From contig NZ_QGTL01000001.1 of assembly GCF_003182135.1 (NCBI RefSeq), positions 124,001-188,000 of the forward strand: DNA of 64,000 nucleotides. Reading direction: 5' to 3'. This DNA comes from Nocardia neocaledoniensis (lineage in GTDB: Bacteria; Actinomycetota; Actinomycetes; Mycobacteriales; Mycobacteriaceae). Position 1 is the first letter of the stretch, and every line of letters begins with the position of its first letter. The position numbers and the translations under genes are program-made. Below the pieces are notes generated by a model. The model was not told the DNA's origin. It saw only the letters and a program-made list of their open reading frames with translations, and did not search any database. This document shows positions 1-8,452 of this stretch, one piece after another.

Positions 1-505
1 CGTTGCTCCCGCCGGAGACGCGCGCCAGGAACAACACGAGCGCGAACGCCACCAGTGAACCGATGAACGCCCCGCCGGAGAGCCCGAGCACCGCGCCGCC
101 GACCCCGAGGACGCCCACGATCACGGCTCCGGTCGAGGCGCCGGAAGAGATGCCGAGGACGAACGGGTCAGCGAGCGGGTTGCGCAGCAGCGACTGCATG
201 ATGACACCGCAGATCCCGAGCCCGGCGCCACACGCGGCGGCGACCAACGCCCTGGGCAGCCGCTCCTCCCACACGATCGCGTTCTTCGACACGCGCACCG
301 GGATATCGGCCAGGCCGAGGTGGTTGAGCAGGACGTCGCGGACATTGACCAGCGAGATGTCGGCGGGGCCCAGCGTGACGGCGACCAGGATCGACAGCAC
401 CAGCGCGACGAGCCCGCCCACCACGACCAGCGCTCCGACGACCCACGATCGGCCCGCGGCCGTCGCGGGGACCGCGGCGTCGGCGCGGTCGCGCAGCGCG
501 GTCAG
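1..505 (-). CDS. FecCD-family ABC transporter permease, 3' part outside window
   Basis: Membrane permease of a BtuC/FecD/FhuB-type importer for siderophores, heme or cobalamin. The reverse strand reads about 168 residues with a first hydrophobic segment (WVVGALVVVGGLVALVLSIL) and the family signature: RLPRALVAAACGAGLGICG, then QSLLRNPLADPFVLG and ISSGAS. The frame overlaps the stop codon of the binding protein upstream. No ATG or GTG lies just before the coding frame; a CTG at 505-503 sharing bases with that TGA (CTGA) is the likeliest start, so the start is uncertain. The gene runs off the window edge, and the ATPase presumably follows outside. The pair probably shares the iron-box promoter near 1660. 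Confidence 0.85.
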   Translation of the reverse strand, partial: MTALRDRADAAVPATAAGRSWVVGALVVVGGLVALVLSILVAVTLGPADISLVNVRDVLLNHLGLADIPVRVSKNAIVWEERLPRALVAAACGAGLGICGVIMQSLLRNPLADPFVLGISSGASTGAVIVGVLGVGGAVLGLSGGAFIGSLVAFALVLFLARVSGGSN

Positions 506-1551
506 TTGGGCACCTTCAGATCGCGCAGGCCCGCGGCGATCTTCTCGAGACCGTCCACCGCGCGGATCGACGGATTCATCTCCGCGCCGTGCAGGGCGAG
601 GTAGCGCTTGGCGCGCACGGCCTCGAGATCCCGTGTCACCGGATCGGATTCGAGGAAGGCGGTCTTGTCGGCCAGCCGGTCGCCGGGGAAGCGGTTGCGC
701 AGCAGGTCGCCGAGGACCAGGACATCGGGATTACGGTCGACCAGGGTCTCCCAGCCGACCGCGGGCCAGTCGTCGGTGAGCTCGGCGAACACGTTGGTGG
801 CGCCGACCGAGGTGGCGAGCATGTTGGCCGAGCCGAGTCCGCCCGCCACGTACGGGCTCTTGGTGTCGGCGAACCAGAACGCCATCGACACCGGCGCCTT
901 CTGGATCCCGGCGAGCGCGGCGGCCTCGCGACGGCGCAGCTCGTCGATGAGTTGCGCGCCGCGCGCGTTCACGTCGAACACCGAGGCGAGTTCGCGGATC
1001 TCCTGATACACCGCCTCCATCGTCACCGGGGTGGTGCGCTTGCCGCCGCCGTTGACGCTGACGCCCTTGTCACAGTCGGTGGGCGAGAGATAGGACGCGA
1101 TGCCCGTCTCGGCGAAGCGGCCGCGCTCGGCGACGCCGCCCTGCTTGAAATGCCTGCCGAAGGAGGCGGTGACGAAATCCGGGTCCGCGCCGAGCACGAC
1201 CTCGTAGGTCGGCGCGTTGTCGGCGAGCCGCGGGACCGACGCGTTCGCCTCGGCCAAGTTCTCGCGCACGGGATCGGTCCACGACGCCGTGCCGACCACC
1301 CGGTCACCGAGACCGAGCGAGAGCAGGATCTCGGTCGAGCCCTGGTCCAGCGACACCACGCGCTGGGGCGGTGCGTCGATCGTGACGCGCTGCCCGCAGT
1401 TGTCGAGGGTCAGCGGATAGCTCGTGCTGCCCTCCCCCGCGGCGGCGGTCCCGGTGTCCTGCACCGATTCCGAACTCCCACAGGCGACGAGCACGCTCGC
1501 CAGCACCGCAGTGGCGGACACGAGCCCGATCCGGCCCACAGAAATCTTCAT
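502..1551 (-). CDS. Iron/siderophore-type ABC transporter substrate-binding lipoprotein
   Basis: A 349-residue extracytoplasmic binding protein of the TroA/FepB class. It starts MKISVGRIG, has a signal peptide and a lipobox (LVACGSS), so Cys is lipidated. The mature part shows the class III helical-backbone fold cues: a first lobe with PPQRVVSLDQGSTEILLSLG, a long linker helix, and a C-terminal lobe ending in AVDGLEKIAAGLRDL. It feeds the overlapping FecCD permease. A 19-bp IdeR/DtxR-like box about 100 bp upstream supports iron as the substrate class. Related actinobacterial proteins are annotated as F420-0 importers, and an F420-type oxidoreductase lies next door, so that alternative stays open. 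An upstream in-frame extension was rejected because it lacks a signal peptide. Confidence 0.8.
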   Translation of the reverse strand: MKISVGRIGLVSATAVLASVLVACGSSESVQDTGTAAAGEGSTSYPLTLDNCGQRVTIDAPPQRVVSLDQGSTEILLSLGLGDRVVGTASWTDPVRENLAEANASVPRLADNAPTYEVVLGADPDFVTASFGRHFKQGGVAERGRFAETGIASYLSPTDCDKGVSVNGGGKRTTPVTMEAVYQEIRELASVFDVNARGAQLIDELRRREAAALAGIQKAPVSMAFWFADTKSPYVAGGLGSANMLATSVGATNVFAELTDDWPAVGWETLVDRNPDVLVLGDLLRNRFPGDRLADKTAFLESDPVTRDLEAVRAKRYLALHGAEMNPSIRAVDGLEKIAAGLRDLKVPN

Positions 1552-1651
1552 GCTCGTCCGGTTCCTACTCGCCGCCGATGGTTCTCGCCTCGGGCGCCCG
1601 CGCGTCGACCGACGACCGCATCCGCTCCGAGGAATCACCGGCAAGCTATCA

Positions 1652-1670
1652 CGAAGTTAACCTAACCTAA
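1652..1670. promoter_or_regulatory. IdeR/DtxR-like iron box
   Basis: The reverse strand reads TTAGGTTAGGTTAACTTCG. The IdeR/DtxR consensus is TTAGGTTAGGCTAACCTAA; 15 of 19 positions agree by eye and the left half is perfect. It lies about 100 bp before the binding-protein start and 28 bp before the divergent oxidoreductase start, so it could control either or both. Repression by iron-loaded IdeR is inferred. Confidence 0.65.
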
Positions 1671-1697
1671 GTACCCGGGCACGGTACGTTGGAGCGC

Positions 1698-2633
1698 GTG
1701 GACCTACGGATCTTCACCGAACCCCAGCAAGGCGCGACCTACGACGATCTGCTCCGCGTCGCGCGGGCCACCGAGGACGCGGGCTACGACGCGTTCTTCC
1801 GCTCCGACCACTACCTGCACATGGGTGGGGTGTCCGGTCTGCCCGGACCCACCGACGCGTGGATCACCCTCGCCGGCCTGGCGCGCGAGACGTCCCGGAT
1901 CCGGCTGGGCACCCTGGTGACCGCCGCGACCTTCCGGCATCCCGCGGTGCTGGCCATCTCCGTCGCCCAGGTCGACCAGATGTCCGGTGGCCGGGTGGAT
2001 TTCGGTTTCGGCGCGGGCTGGTTCGCCGACGAGCACACGGCGTACGGGATCGCGCTGCCGGAGGTGCGCGAGCGGTTCGACCGCTGCGCCGAGCAGCTCG
2101 AGATCATCACCGGACTCTGGGAGACCCCGGTCGGTGCGACCTTCGACTTCGTCGGCAAGCACTACGAGCTGACGCGCTCCCCCGCGCTGCCCAAGCCCGT
2201 CCAGCGGCCGCGTCCGCCGGTGATCATCGGTGGGACCGGCAAGAAGCGCACGCCCGAGCTGGCGGCCCGCTTCGCCCAGGAGTTCAACCTGCCCTTCGCC
2301 GACCCCGACACGGCCGTCGCGCAGTTCGAGCGCGTGGCGGCCGCCGCCCGCGCGATCGGCCGGAACCCGGACGAGATCATCCGGTCGGCGGCGCAGGTCG
2401 TCTGCGTCGGCCGGGACGAGGCCGAGGTGGCCCGCCGGGCCGCCGCGATCGGTCGCGAGGTCGACGAGCTGCGCGTCAACGGCCTCGCGGGCACACCGGC
2501 CGAGGTGGTCGACAAGATCGGCCGCTACCGCGAGCTGACCGGCATCACCCGGCTGTACCTGCAGGTCCTCGACCTGTCGGACCTCGACCACCTCGAGCTC
2601 GTCGCCGCGGAGGTGGCACCACAACTGCGCTGA
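1698..2633 (+). CDS. LLM-class flavin-dependent oxidoreductase (probably F420-dependent)
   Basis: A 311-residue enzyme of the bacterial luciferase-like TIM-barrel family, which uses F420 or FMN. Family cues are the N-terminal strand (DLRIFTEP), the segment EDAGYDAFFRSDHY, the turn RIRLGTLVTAATFRHPAVLA, the block DFGFGAGWFADEH and the late PPVIIGGTGKKRT region. Start: GTG at 1698 is preferred; an in-frame TTG lies 9 bases upstream. No clear ribosome site is seen, so the message may be leaderless. The actinobacterial setting favours F420, but no residue seen here proves the cofactor. It is divergent from the iron-type transporter and shares its intergenic region. The substrate is unknown. Confidence 0.82.
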   Translation: MDLRIFTEPQQGATYDDLLRVARATEDAGYDAFFRSDHYLHMGGVSGLPGPTDAWITLAGLARETSRIRLGTLVTAATFRHPAVLAISVAQVDQMSGGRVDFGFGAGWFADEHTAYGIALPEVRERFDRCAEQLEIITGLWETPVGATFDFVGKHYELTRSPALPKPVQRPRPPVIIGGTGKKRTPELAARFAQEFNLPFADPDTAVAQFERVAAAARAIGRNPDEIIRSAAQVVCVGRDEAEVARRAAAIGREVDELRVNGLAGTPAEVVDKIGRYRELTGITRLYLQVLDLSDLDHLELVAAEVAPQLR

Positions 2634-2667
2634 CACCCTTCTCCTTCTCGACGAGCGCCCCTTGACG

Positions 2668-2691
2668 ATTGGTAATCGATAGGTTACCAAT
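2668..2691. promoter_or_regulatory. Perfect inverted repeat and promoter of the ArsR gene
   Basis: ATTGGTAA (2668-2675) and TTACCAAT (2684-2691) are exact reverse complements, 8 bp apart. A -35 TTGACG at 2662-2667 with a 17-bp spacer puts a -10 TACCAA (2685-2690) inside the right arm, so repressor binding would block the promoter. The expected transcription start falls on the GTG at 2697, giving a leaderless mRNA. Confidence 0.7.
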
Positions 2692-2696
2692 TAGGT

Positions 2697-3059
2697 GTGG
2701 ACGTGTTCGAAGCCTTGGCCGACCCGGTGCGGCGCGACCTGCTCGAACGACTCGCCGGTGCCCCGGCCCGGGTCGTCGACCTCGCCGCGGAGTATCCGAT
2801 CAGCCGACCCGCGATCAGCAAGCATCTGCGGCTGCTCACCGAGGCGGGCCTGGTCAGCGCCGAAGCGCACGGGCGCGAACGGCACTATCGCCTCGCCGCC
2901 ACGGGCCTCGAACCACTCCACCGCTATCTGGACCGGTTGCGGCCCGCCGCGCCCCCGATTCCGGAGCACGCGCTCGACGGCCTCGACCTCGAGGTTCGCC
3001 GGACCACCAGGGAACGCCGCAGCACCGGCGTCGAGACCGACAAGGAGCAGACAGCATGA
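2697..3059 (+). CDS. ArsR-family transcriptional regulator
   Basis: A 120-residue winged-helix repressor. The DNA-binding core is visible: EALADPVRRDLLERLAG, then the recognition helix region ISRPAISKHLRLLTEAGLV and the wing (EAHGRERHYRLAATG). There is no metal-binding Cys motif such as ELCVCDL, so it is not the arsenic-sensing type. It resembles the ArsR proteins that precede AHSA1/SRPBCC genes. The ATG of that partner overlaps its stop (ATGA at 3056-3059), so they are co-transcribed. The palindrome just upstream is a ready autoregulatory operator. The ligand is unknown. GTG is the start and appears to be the first codon of the transcript. Confidence 0.88.
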   Translation: MDVFEALADPVRRDLLERLAGAPARVVDLAAEYPISRPAISKHLRLLTEAGLVSAEAHGRERHYRLAATGLEPLHRYLDRLRPAAPPIPEHALDGLDLEVRRTTRERRSTGVETDKEQTA

Positions 3060-3577
3060 CCACTCCCACCGCGACCGGCCACCGCCGCGAGCACACCGAC
3101 GGCACCTACTGCGAATGGACGCGCACCTTCCGCGCGCCGATCGAGGACGTATGGGCCGCGGTGACCGAGCCAGAGCGTCTCGCGCGCTGGCTCGGCACCT
3201 GGACCGGCGACCCGGCGAGCGGCCAGGTGAGGTTCCAGATGTTGTTCGAAGGCGAGACGCCCGCCGAGGGGTTCCGCATCGACGAGTGCGAGGCACCGCA
3301 CCGCCTGCGGATCACCACGTCGTCGCCGCACGACGGCGACGATCCCGAACACTGGCAGCTGCGCCTGGATCTCACCGAGGAGGCCGGCGTCACCACCCTG
3401 GTCTTCGCCCAGAACGTGCCCGACCCCGCCCAGGCCGAGGGCGTCGGTCCGGGCTGGGACTACTACCTCGATCGCCTGGTCGCCGCCGAGACGGACCGCG
3501 ACCCCGCCGCGGTGAACTTCGACGACTACTACCCCGCGCTGTCCGAGCACTACCGCAAGGAATTCGGCACGAACTGA
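3056..3577 (+). CDS. SRPBCC / AHSA1-family protein
   Basis: A 173-residue soluble protein of the START/Bet v1-like fold, which binds a hydrophobic ligand in a deep cavity. Cues are the opening strand and helix (CEWTRTFRAPIEDVWAAVT), then EPERLARWLGTWTGDP, and the late motif GPGWDYYLDRLVAAE, typical of AHSA1-like proteins. No catalytic residue can be assigned. Its ATG overlaps the stop of the ArsR regulator, a common pairing in actinobacteria where the SRPBCC protein may bind or detoxify the inducing compound. The role is inferred from context only. Confidence 0.85.
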   Translation: MTTPTATGHRREHTDGTYCEWTRTFRAPIEDVWAAVTEPERLARWLGTWTGDPASGQVRFQMLFEGETPAEGFRIDECEAPHRLRITTSSPHDGDDPEHWQLRLDLTEEAGVTTLVFAQNVPDPAQAEGVGPGWDYYLDRLVAAETDRDPAAVNFDDYYPALSEHYRKEFGTN

Positions 3578-3610
3578 CCCCGGCTCGGCGAATCCCGCTG
3601 CCGTGCCGGA

Positions 3611-4576
3611 CTATTCGATCAGGCCCTCACCGCGCAACCAGTCGTAGGCGACATCGGCGGGGTCCTCCCCGTCGATGTCGACCCGGCCGTTGAGTTCCTG
3701 CATCAGGTCGTCGGAGAGGCGTTCGGAGATGGTGCCGAGCAGCTCCCTGAGCTCAGGGTGCTGCTCGAGTACCGCGCCGCGCACGACCGCGGTGCCGCTG
3801 TAGGGCAGGAAGTACTTCTTGTCGTCGTCGAGCACCGCCAGGTTCAGGTTCTTGACCCGGCCGTCGGTGGTGTACACCATGCCGAAGTTGCAGGGCGCGC
3901 TTCGTGCGGTGGCGGTGTACACCACGCCCGCGTCCATCCGGGTGACGTTGCCCGCGGGCACGCCGTTCGGATCGTTGTACGGCATCCCGTACTTCTGCAG
4001 CATCGGCAGGAAACCGTCGGAGCGGCTGAAGAATTCGTCGTCGACACAGAAGGTGCGGTCGGGCACCGGCAGGGCCGCCACCGCCGACAGCGATCGCGCC
4101 CCGAGCCGCTCTGCGGTCGGTGTCGACGCGGCGAAGGCGTAGGTGTCGTTGAAGTTGGCCGGGGCCAGCCACTCCAGGTCGTGATCGCGGCGCTCGATGT
4201 CGTGCACCCGCCGCCACAGTTCGTCGGGATCGGCGATCGTCTCGGTCTGGTTGTGGTAGTTCACCCAGCCGGTGCCGGTGTACTCCCACAGTACGTCGGC
4301 GTCGCCGTTGAGCTGGGCCTGCCGCGAGGAGGCCGAGCCGGGCGCGCCGGTCAGGTCGGTGACCGCGGCGCCCGCGGCCGCGAGGTAGGTCGCGGTGATT
4401 TTGCCGAGCAGCACGCCCTCGGTGAAGCTCTTCGAGGTGACGACGAGCTTCGCGCCGTCGAGCGGCCGTTCACCGCCGGGCAGGCTCGCGTCGTGGAAGG
4501 TCCCCGAGGAACTCACCAGTCCGCAGCCGGTGAGCAGGACCATCGTCGCGCCGAGCGCGAGCACCAGCCGTCTCAT
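3611..4576 (-). CDS. Glycine betaine/choline-type ABC binding lipoprotein (OpuCC/ProX-like)
   Basis: A 321-residue binding protein of the OpuAC family. It has a short signal peptide with lipobox (LLTGC, Cys 18). The mature part opens with LVVTSKSFTEGVLLGKI, matching the 'SK-FTE' signature of ProX/OpuCC proteins for betaine, choline or proline betaine. Aromatic residues in WEYTGTGWVNY may form the cation-binding cage. The ATG overlaps the stop of the permease upstream (ATGA). It is the last gene of a four-gene operon (permease, ATPase, permease, binding protein), the OpuC arrangement used for osmoprotection. The exact solute cannot be told from sequence. Confidence 0.88.
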   Translation of the reverse strand: MRRLVLALGATMVLLTGCGLVSSSGTFHDASLPGGERPLDGAKLVVTSKSFTEGVLLGKITATYLAAAGAAVTDLTGAPGSASSRQAQLNGDADVLWEYTGTGWVNYHNQTETIADPDELWRRVHDIERRDHDLEWLAPANFNDTYAFAASTPTAERLGARSLSAVAALPVPDRTFCVDDEFFSRSDGFLPMLQKYGMPYNDPNGVPAGNVTRMDAGVVYTATARSAPCNFGMVYTTDGRVKNLNLAVLDDDKKYFLPYSGTAVVRGAVLEQHPELRELLGTISERLSDDLMQELNGRVDIDGEDPADVAYDWLRGEGLIE

Positions 4577-5310
4577 GAGATACCTCGCGGGGTCGCGGCC
4601 AGTTCGACGAGCCGGCCGAGCCAGTCGATGGTCAGCGCCAGCAGGCCGACCAGGACGGCGCCGGAGATGAGCAGCTTGGGCAGGAACAGCGTGACCCCCG
4701 TCGTGATCAGCGTGCCCAGGCTGGTCGCGCCGATGAACGTGCTCAGGGTCGCGGTGCCGACGAGGATGACCAGCGCGGTGCGCACCCCGTTCAGGATCAC
4801 CGGCACCGCGAGTGGGAGTTCCACCTGGACCAGCGTGCGCACGGCCGAGAAGCCGATGCCGCGGGCGGCCTCGATGGTGCGCTGGTCCACCTGCCGCAGC
4901 CCGATGATCGTGTTCTGCAGGATGGGCAGGATCGCGTAGACGACCAAACCGACGATCGCCGTGCGGAATCCGGTGCCGAGCCAGAAGGTGAACAGCACGA
5001 GCAGGCCGACCGCGGGCGCGGCCTGACCGATATTGGCGATGTTCACCGCGAGTGGTTCGAGCCGCTTCAGCGCGGGTCTGGTGAGCGCGATGCCCAGTGG
5101 AATGGCGACCACCACGACGATCACCGTGGCGACGACCGTGAGCCGGATGTGCTCCCCGATGGTGGTGCGCAGCGTCGTCCAGCCGAGCGCGGCCTGTTCG
5201 GTCGGGGTGAACGACGTCGAGCGGTACCAGAGCAGGTAGCCGATGCCGATCACCAGGATGACGATCGGTTCGAACCACACGTCGACCGGGACGCGGCGCC
5301 ATCGGTTCAC
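4573..5310 (-). CDS. OpuC-type ABC transporter permease (second)
   Basis: A 245-residue inner-membrane permease (BPD_transp_1). It starts at a GTG overlapping the ATPase stop (GTGA). It has about six hydrophobic segments and the EAA-loop region REVDQRTIEAARGIG-like (here DQRTIEAARGIGFSA), which docks on the ATPase. Compared with the other permease in the operon it has a longer N-terminus with an extra hydrophobic stretch (FEPIVILVIGIGYLLWY). A long in-frame extension upstream lies inside the ATPase gene and is not coding. The two permeases probably form a heterodimer, as in OpuCB/OpuCD. Confidence 0.88.
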   Translation of the reverse strand: MNRWRRVPVDVWFEPIVILVIGIGYLLWYRSTSFTPTEQAALGWTTLRTTIGEHIRLTVVATVIVVVVAIPLGIALTRPALKRLEPLAVNIANIGQAAPAVGLLVLFTFWLGTGFRTAIVGLVVYAILPILQNTIIGLRQVDQRTIEAARGIGFSAVRTLVQVELPLAVPVILNGVRTALVILVGTATLSTFIGATSLGTLITTGVTLFLPKLLISGAVLVGLLALTIDWLGRLVELAATPRGIS

Positions 5311-6587
5311 GACGGTTCGGCCGTTCCGGGGAGGTCGTCGGCGGCGACGATCGGCGTCGGCGTTGGGTCGGACCCGTCGACGTAGGTCTCGTAGGAGAGC
5401 TCGGTCTCGGCGGCGTGGCCCTCGGCCAGCTTGGTCTGGATCACCTCGGTCACCGACCCGATGCTGAGCGAGCCGACGACCGCGCCGCGGCCGTCGGTGA
5501 CGAGGGTGGCGCCCTGGCTGGCGGCCAGCATCGCGTCGAGCGCGTCGTTGAGCGTGGAGGACTGCGCGACCACCGGCAGCCTGCGGTCGAGGTAGTCCGA
5601 CACCTCCGGCTTGCTCGCCACCTCCGTCAGCGACGGCCACGAGCGCGGACGTCCCGCCGCGTCGACGACCACGACCCAGGTGTTGCCCGCCGCCTTCGCC
5701 CGCTGGATCACCGTCTGCGCCGGTTCGCCGATCCGGGCGGTGGTGACCGGGTCGACCTCCACGTCACGCACGCGGGACACGGTGAGATACGCGAGCTTGG
5801 CGCCCGAGCCGACGAACTCCTCGACGAACGGCGTCGCCGGGTCGGTGAGGATCTCCTCCGGTCGCGCGTACTGCTCGACGTGCCCGCCCTCGGACAGGAT
5901 GAGCACCTTGTCGCCGAGCTTGGTGGCCTCCTCGAAGTCGTGGGTGACGATCACGATGGTCTTGCCGAGTTCCTGCTGGATCGCGATCAGGCTGTCCTGC
6001 AACCGAACCCGGGTGATCGGGTCGACGGCGCCGAATGGTTCGTCCATCAGCAGCACCGGCGGATCGGCGGCGAGCGCTCGGGCCACGCCGACGCGCTGCT
6101 GCTGGCCGCCGGACATGTCCTTGGGCAGCCGGTCGGCGAAGGTGGCGGGGTCGAGGCCGACCAGGTCGAGCAGATATTCGGTGCGCTCGGCGATGCGCGC
6201 GCTGTCCCAGCCGAGCACCCGCGGGATCGCGCCGATGTTCTTGGCGACCGACCAGTGCGGGAACAGCCCGCCGGACTGGATGACGTACCCGATCGACTGG
6301 CGCAGTTTGTCGGGATCTTCCCGGGTGACGTCGCGACCGCCGATGAGGATCCGGCCTTCGGTCGGCTCGATCAGCCGGTTGATCATCTTGAGCGTGGTGG
6401 TCTTGCCGCAGCCCGACGGGCCGACGAACGCGACGATGTCACCGGCCTCGATGTCGAGATCCAGGCGTTCCACGGCGGGCTTGTGCTGGCCCTTGTACCG
6501 CTTGACCACACCGTCGAGCGTGATGGACGCCCCGGTGACGTTGCGCTGGGGCGTCGCGGGGGTGGGCTGGCTGGTCACCTCGGTCAT
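5307..6587 (-). CDS. OpuC-type ABC transporter ATP-binding protein with C-terminal regulatory region
   Basis: A 426-residue ATPase. Visible are Walker A (GPSGCGKTT), Q-loop (YVIQSGGLFPHWSV), signature (DMSGGQQQR), Walker B (PPVLLMDEPFGAVD) and H-loop (IVIVTHDFEEA). About 170 residues follow the nucleotide domain and include text typical of CBS-like osmosensing modules (RLPVVAQSSTLNDALDAML, ATLVTDGRGAVVGSLSIGSV). In OpuA-type ATPases such domains sense ionic strength; the same is inferred here. Its ATG overlaps the stop of the first permease (ATGA). Confidence 0.92.
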   Translation of the reverse strand: MTEVTSQPTPATPQRNVTGASITLDGVVKRYKGQHKPAVERLDLDIEAGDIVAFVGPSGCGKTTTLKMINRLIEPTEGRILIGGRDVTREDPDKLRQSIGYVIQSGGLFPHWSVAKNIGAIPRVLGWDSARIAERTEYLLDLVGLDPATFADRLPKDMSGGQQQRVGVARALAADPPVLLMDEPFGAVDPITRVRLQDSLIAIQQELGKTIVIVTHDFEEATKLGDKVLILSEGGHVEQYARPEEILTDPATPFVEEFVGSGAKLAYLTVSRVRDVEVDPVTTARIGEPAQTVIQRAKAAGNTWVVVVDAAGRPRSWPSLTEVASKPEVSDYLDRRLPVVAQSSTLNDALDAMLAASQGATLVTDGRGAVVGSLSIGSVTEVIQTKLAEGHAAETELSYETYVDGSDPTPTPIVAADDLPGTAEPS

Positions 6588-7228
6588 GACAGTCCTTCGG
6601 CGATGGTGAGACGTCCGAGCAGGACGAGGAGGGCGTCGAAGACCAGCGCGATCGCGACGATGAGCAGGGTGCCGGTCAGCGCCATCTCGAGGGCGTTGGC
6701 GCCGCCGAGCCGGGACAGACCGTTGAAGATGAGCGAGCCGAGCCCCGGCCCGAGCACATAGGCGACGATGGCCGCGACGCCGACGATCATCTGCGTGGAG
6801 ACCCGGATACCCGTGAGGATCACCGGCCAGGCGATCGGGAACTCGACCGTCAGCAGGATCCGCCAGCGCGGCAACCCGATGCCGCGCGCGGATTCGACCA
6901 CCGTGGCGGGCACCGCGCGCAGGCCGACGATGGCGTTGCCGATCACCGGCAGCGCCGCGAAGAAGGTCAGCATGAGGAACGAGGGCACCACCCCGAGCCC
7001 GAACGGCACGAGCAGCAGGGCCAGCAGCGCCAGGGAGGGAATGGTCAGCGCCACCCGGCTCGAGGTGAGGGTGAGCGAGGCGGCCAGCGGCAGCCGGTAG
7101 ACCGCGACCGCGATGAGCAGCGCGACGAGGGTACCGACCAGCACGGTCTGGAAGGCCAGGGACGCGTGCTGGTAGGTCAGGAAGGCGAGCACCTCCCCCC
7201 GCCCCTGGACATAACTCCACAGGTTCAC
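6584..7228 (-). CDS. OpuC-type ABC transporter permease (first)
   Basis: A 214-residue permease, first gene of the importer operon, starting at GTG 7228. It shows about five to six transmembrane helices and the EAA loop (PATVVESARGIGLPRWRI). Size and motifs fit OpuCB/OpuCD. The promoter should lie in 7229-7368, where nothing distinctive was recognised. Each of the four genes overlaps the next by 4 bases, so translation is tightly coupled and subunit ratios are probably set that way. Confidence 0.9.
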   Translation of the reverse strand: MNLWSYVQGRGEVLAFLTYQHASLAFQTVLVGTLVALLIAVAVYRLPLAASLTLTSSRVALTIPSLALLALLLVPFGLGVVPSFLMLTFFAALPVIGNAIVGLRAVPATVVESARGIGLPRWRILLTVEFPIAWPVILTGIRVSTQMIVGVAAIVAYVLGPGLGSLIFNGLSRLGGANALEMALTGTLLIVAIALVFDALLVLLGRLTIAEGLS

Positions 7229-7368
7229 GGAAATCCCCTCGTCGGGTCGGGCCGGTCGGGACCTGTACGCGCGCGAGCACCGGGCAAACGTGTCGTCGAA
7301 GGGTAGTCCATGACGGGCGTCGGTCCGGGGACCCGAAGCTCAGAAGGCGTTGCGGTGCGCGTCAATTG

Positions 7369-8301
7369 CTAGGCCGCGCGTCCCAGCGGGGCGCTCGCGT
7401 AGGCCGCGGCGTCGCCGGCGATCACGGTGCTCGGGGTGCCGTCGACCCCGACGGGGATCGCGCCGGCCAGCGTGATGCGGGTGAGCCTGCGGTGCTCGCC
7501 GTCGTAGTCGTCGACGGCGTAGTGCTGGGTGGCGCGGTTGTCCCAGATGGCGACGTCGCCGAGCGACCAGTCCCACCGGGTGGTGTGCTCGAGGCGGGTC
7601 ACCCGGTCCTGGAAGAGCCGGAACAGCGCGCGGGATTCGGCGCTGGACAGGCCGACGATCTCCTGCACGAAGCAGCCGAGCAGCAGGGCGCGTTCGCCGG
7701 TCTCGGGATGGACCTCGACCACGGGGTGCTCGGTCTCGAAGTAGGTCGACTCGAATTCGCGGCGGTAGGTGCGGTCCTTGTCGTCGGGACGGTCCTCGAT
7801 GTCGGCGGCGTAGTCGTAGCGGTTGGTGTGCCGTGCGCGCAGGTTCTCGGCCAGCAGGCGCAGCGGAGCGGGCAGCGATCGGTACGCGGCGACCGTCGAG
7901 GCCCAGGTGGTCGAGCCACCGTAGGCGGGCAGCGCGACGGCGCGCAGGATCGAGGCGCTGGGCACGCGGTCGACGAACGTGACGTCGGTGTGCCAGACAT
8001 TGGACCTGGTCTGCTGCGAGTCGATCGCCAGGCTCTTCGCGCCCGCCGAGGTGACGGTGGGATGCGGTGTGGTCGGCGTGCCGAGCAGTTCGGCGAACTC
8101 GTACTGCCCGTCCTCGGTGAGATGGTGCTGGTCGCGGAAGAAGATCACCTTGTGCTCGTGCAACGCGGCCCGGATGTCGGCGACGGTTCGTGCGTCCAGG
8201 TCGGCGCCGAGCCGCACGCCCTCGATCCTGGCCCCGAGGTGTGCCCCGAGCTTGACCACCCGCACACCGCTCGCGGAAACAGCTGCGTCTTCGACGGACA
8301 T
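7369..8301 (-). CDS. TauD/TfdA-family Fe(II)/2-oxoglutarate dioxygenase
   Basis: A 310-residue non-heme iron dioxygenase of the taurine dioxygenase/alkylsulfatase AtsK family. Iron ligands are His104 and Asp106 (NVWHTDVTF) and His260 ([12 protein letters not shown]). The 2-oxoglutarate-binding Arg lies in [10 protein letters not shown] near 271-275. These enzymes hydroxylate next to a sulfonate, sulfate ester or phenoxy-ether group. The residue pattern [13 protein letters not shown] resembles AtsK-type enzymes, but no sulfonate transporter or sulfatase lies nearby, so the substrate is open. It is a single-gene unit, divergent from a secreted hydrolase gene. Confidence 0.88.
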   Translation of the reverse strand: MSVEDAAVSASGVRVVKLGAHLGARIEGVRLGADLDARTVADIRAALHEHKVIFFRDQHHLTEDGQYEFAELLGTPTTPHPTVTSAGAKSLAIDSQQTRSNVWHTDVTFVDRVPSASILRAVALPAYGGSTTWASTVAAYRSLPAPLRLLAENLRARHTNRYDYAADIEDRPDDKDRTYRREFESTYFETEHPVVEVHPETGERALLLGCFVQEIVGLSSAESRALFRLFQDRVTRLEHTTRWDWSLGDVAIWDNRATQHYAVDDYDGEHRRLTRITLAGAIPVGVDGTPSTVIAGDAAAYASAPLGRAA

Positions 8302-8452
8302 GCGGTGGCCTTTCGCTCGAACCAGAACTGCTCACACGAAACCACCCGCGCCGCACCCCGACCACCATTCGGCTCACCGCGAGCCGAATCCGCCGTGACG
8401 GAGCTTTCCCCGGCGTTATTCTCGACAGCGAGAGACCTCGGGGAGTGCGGCC

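Noticed and set aside
502..2633. F420-0 import cassette
   Set aside because: The F420-type neighbour makes it tempting, but an iron box precedes the transporter and no cofE-like gene is present; kept only as an alternative.
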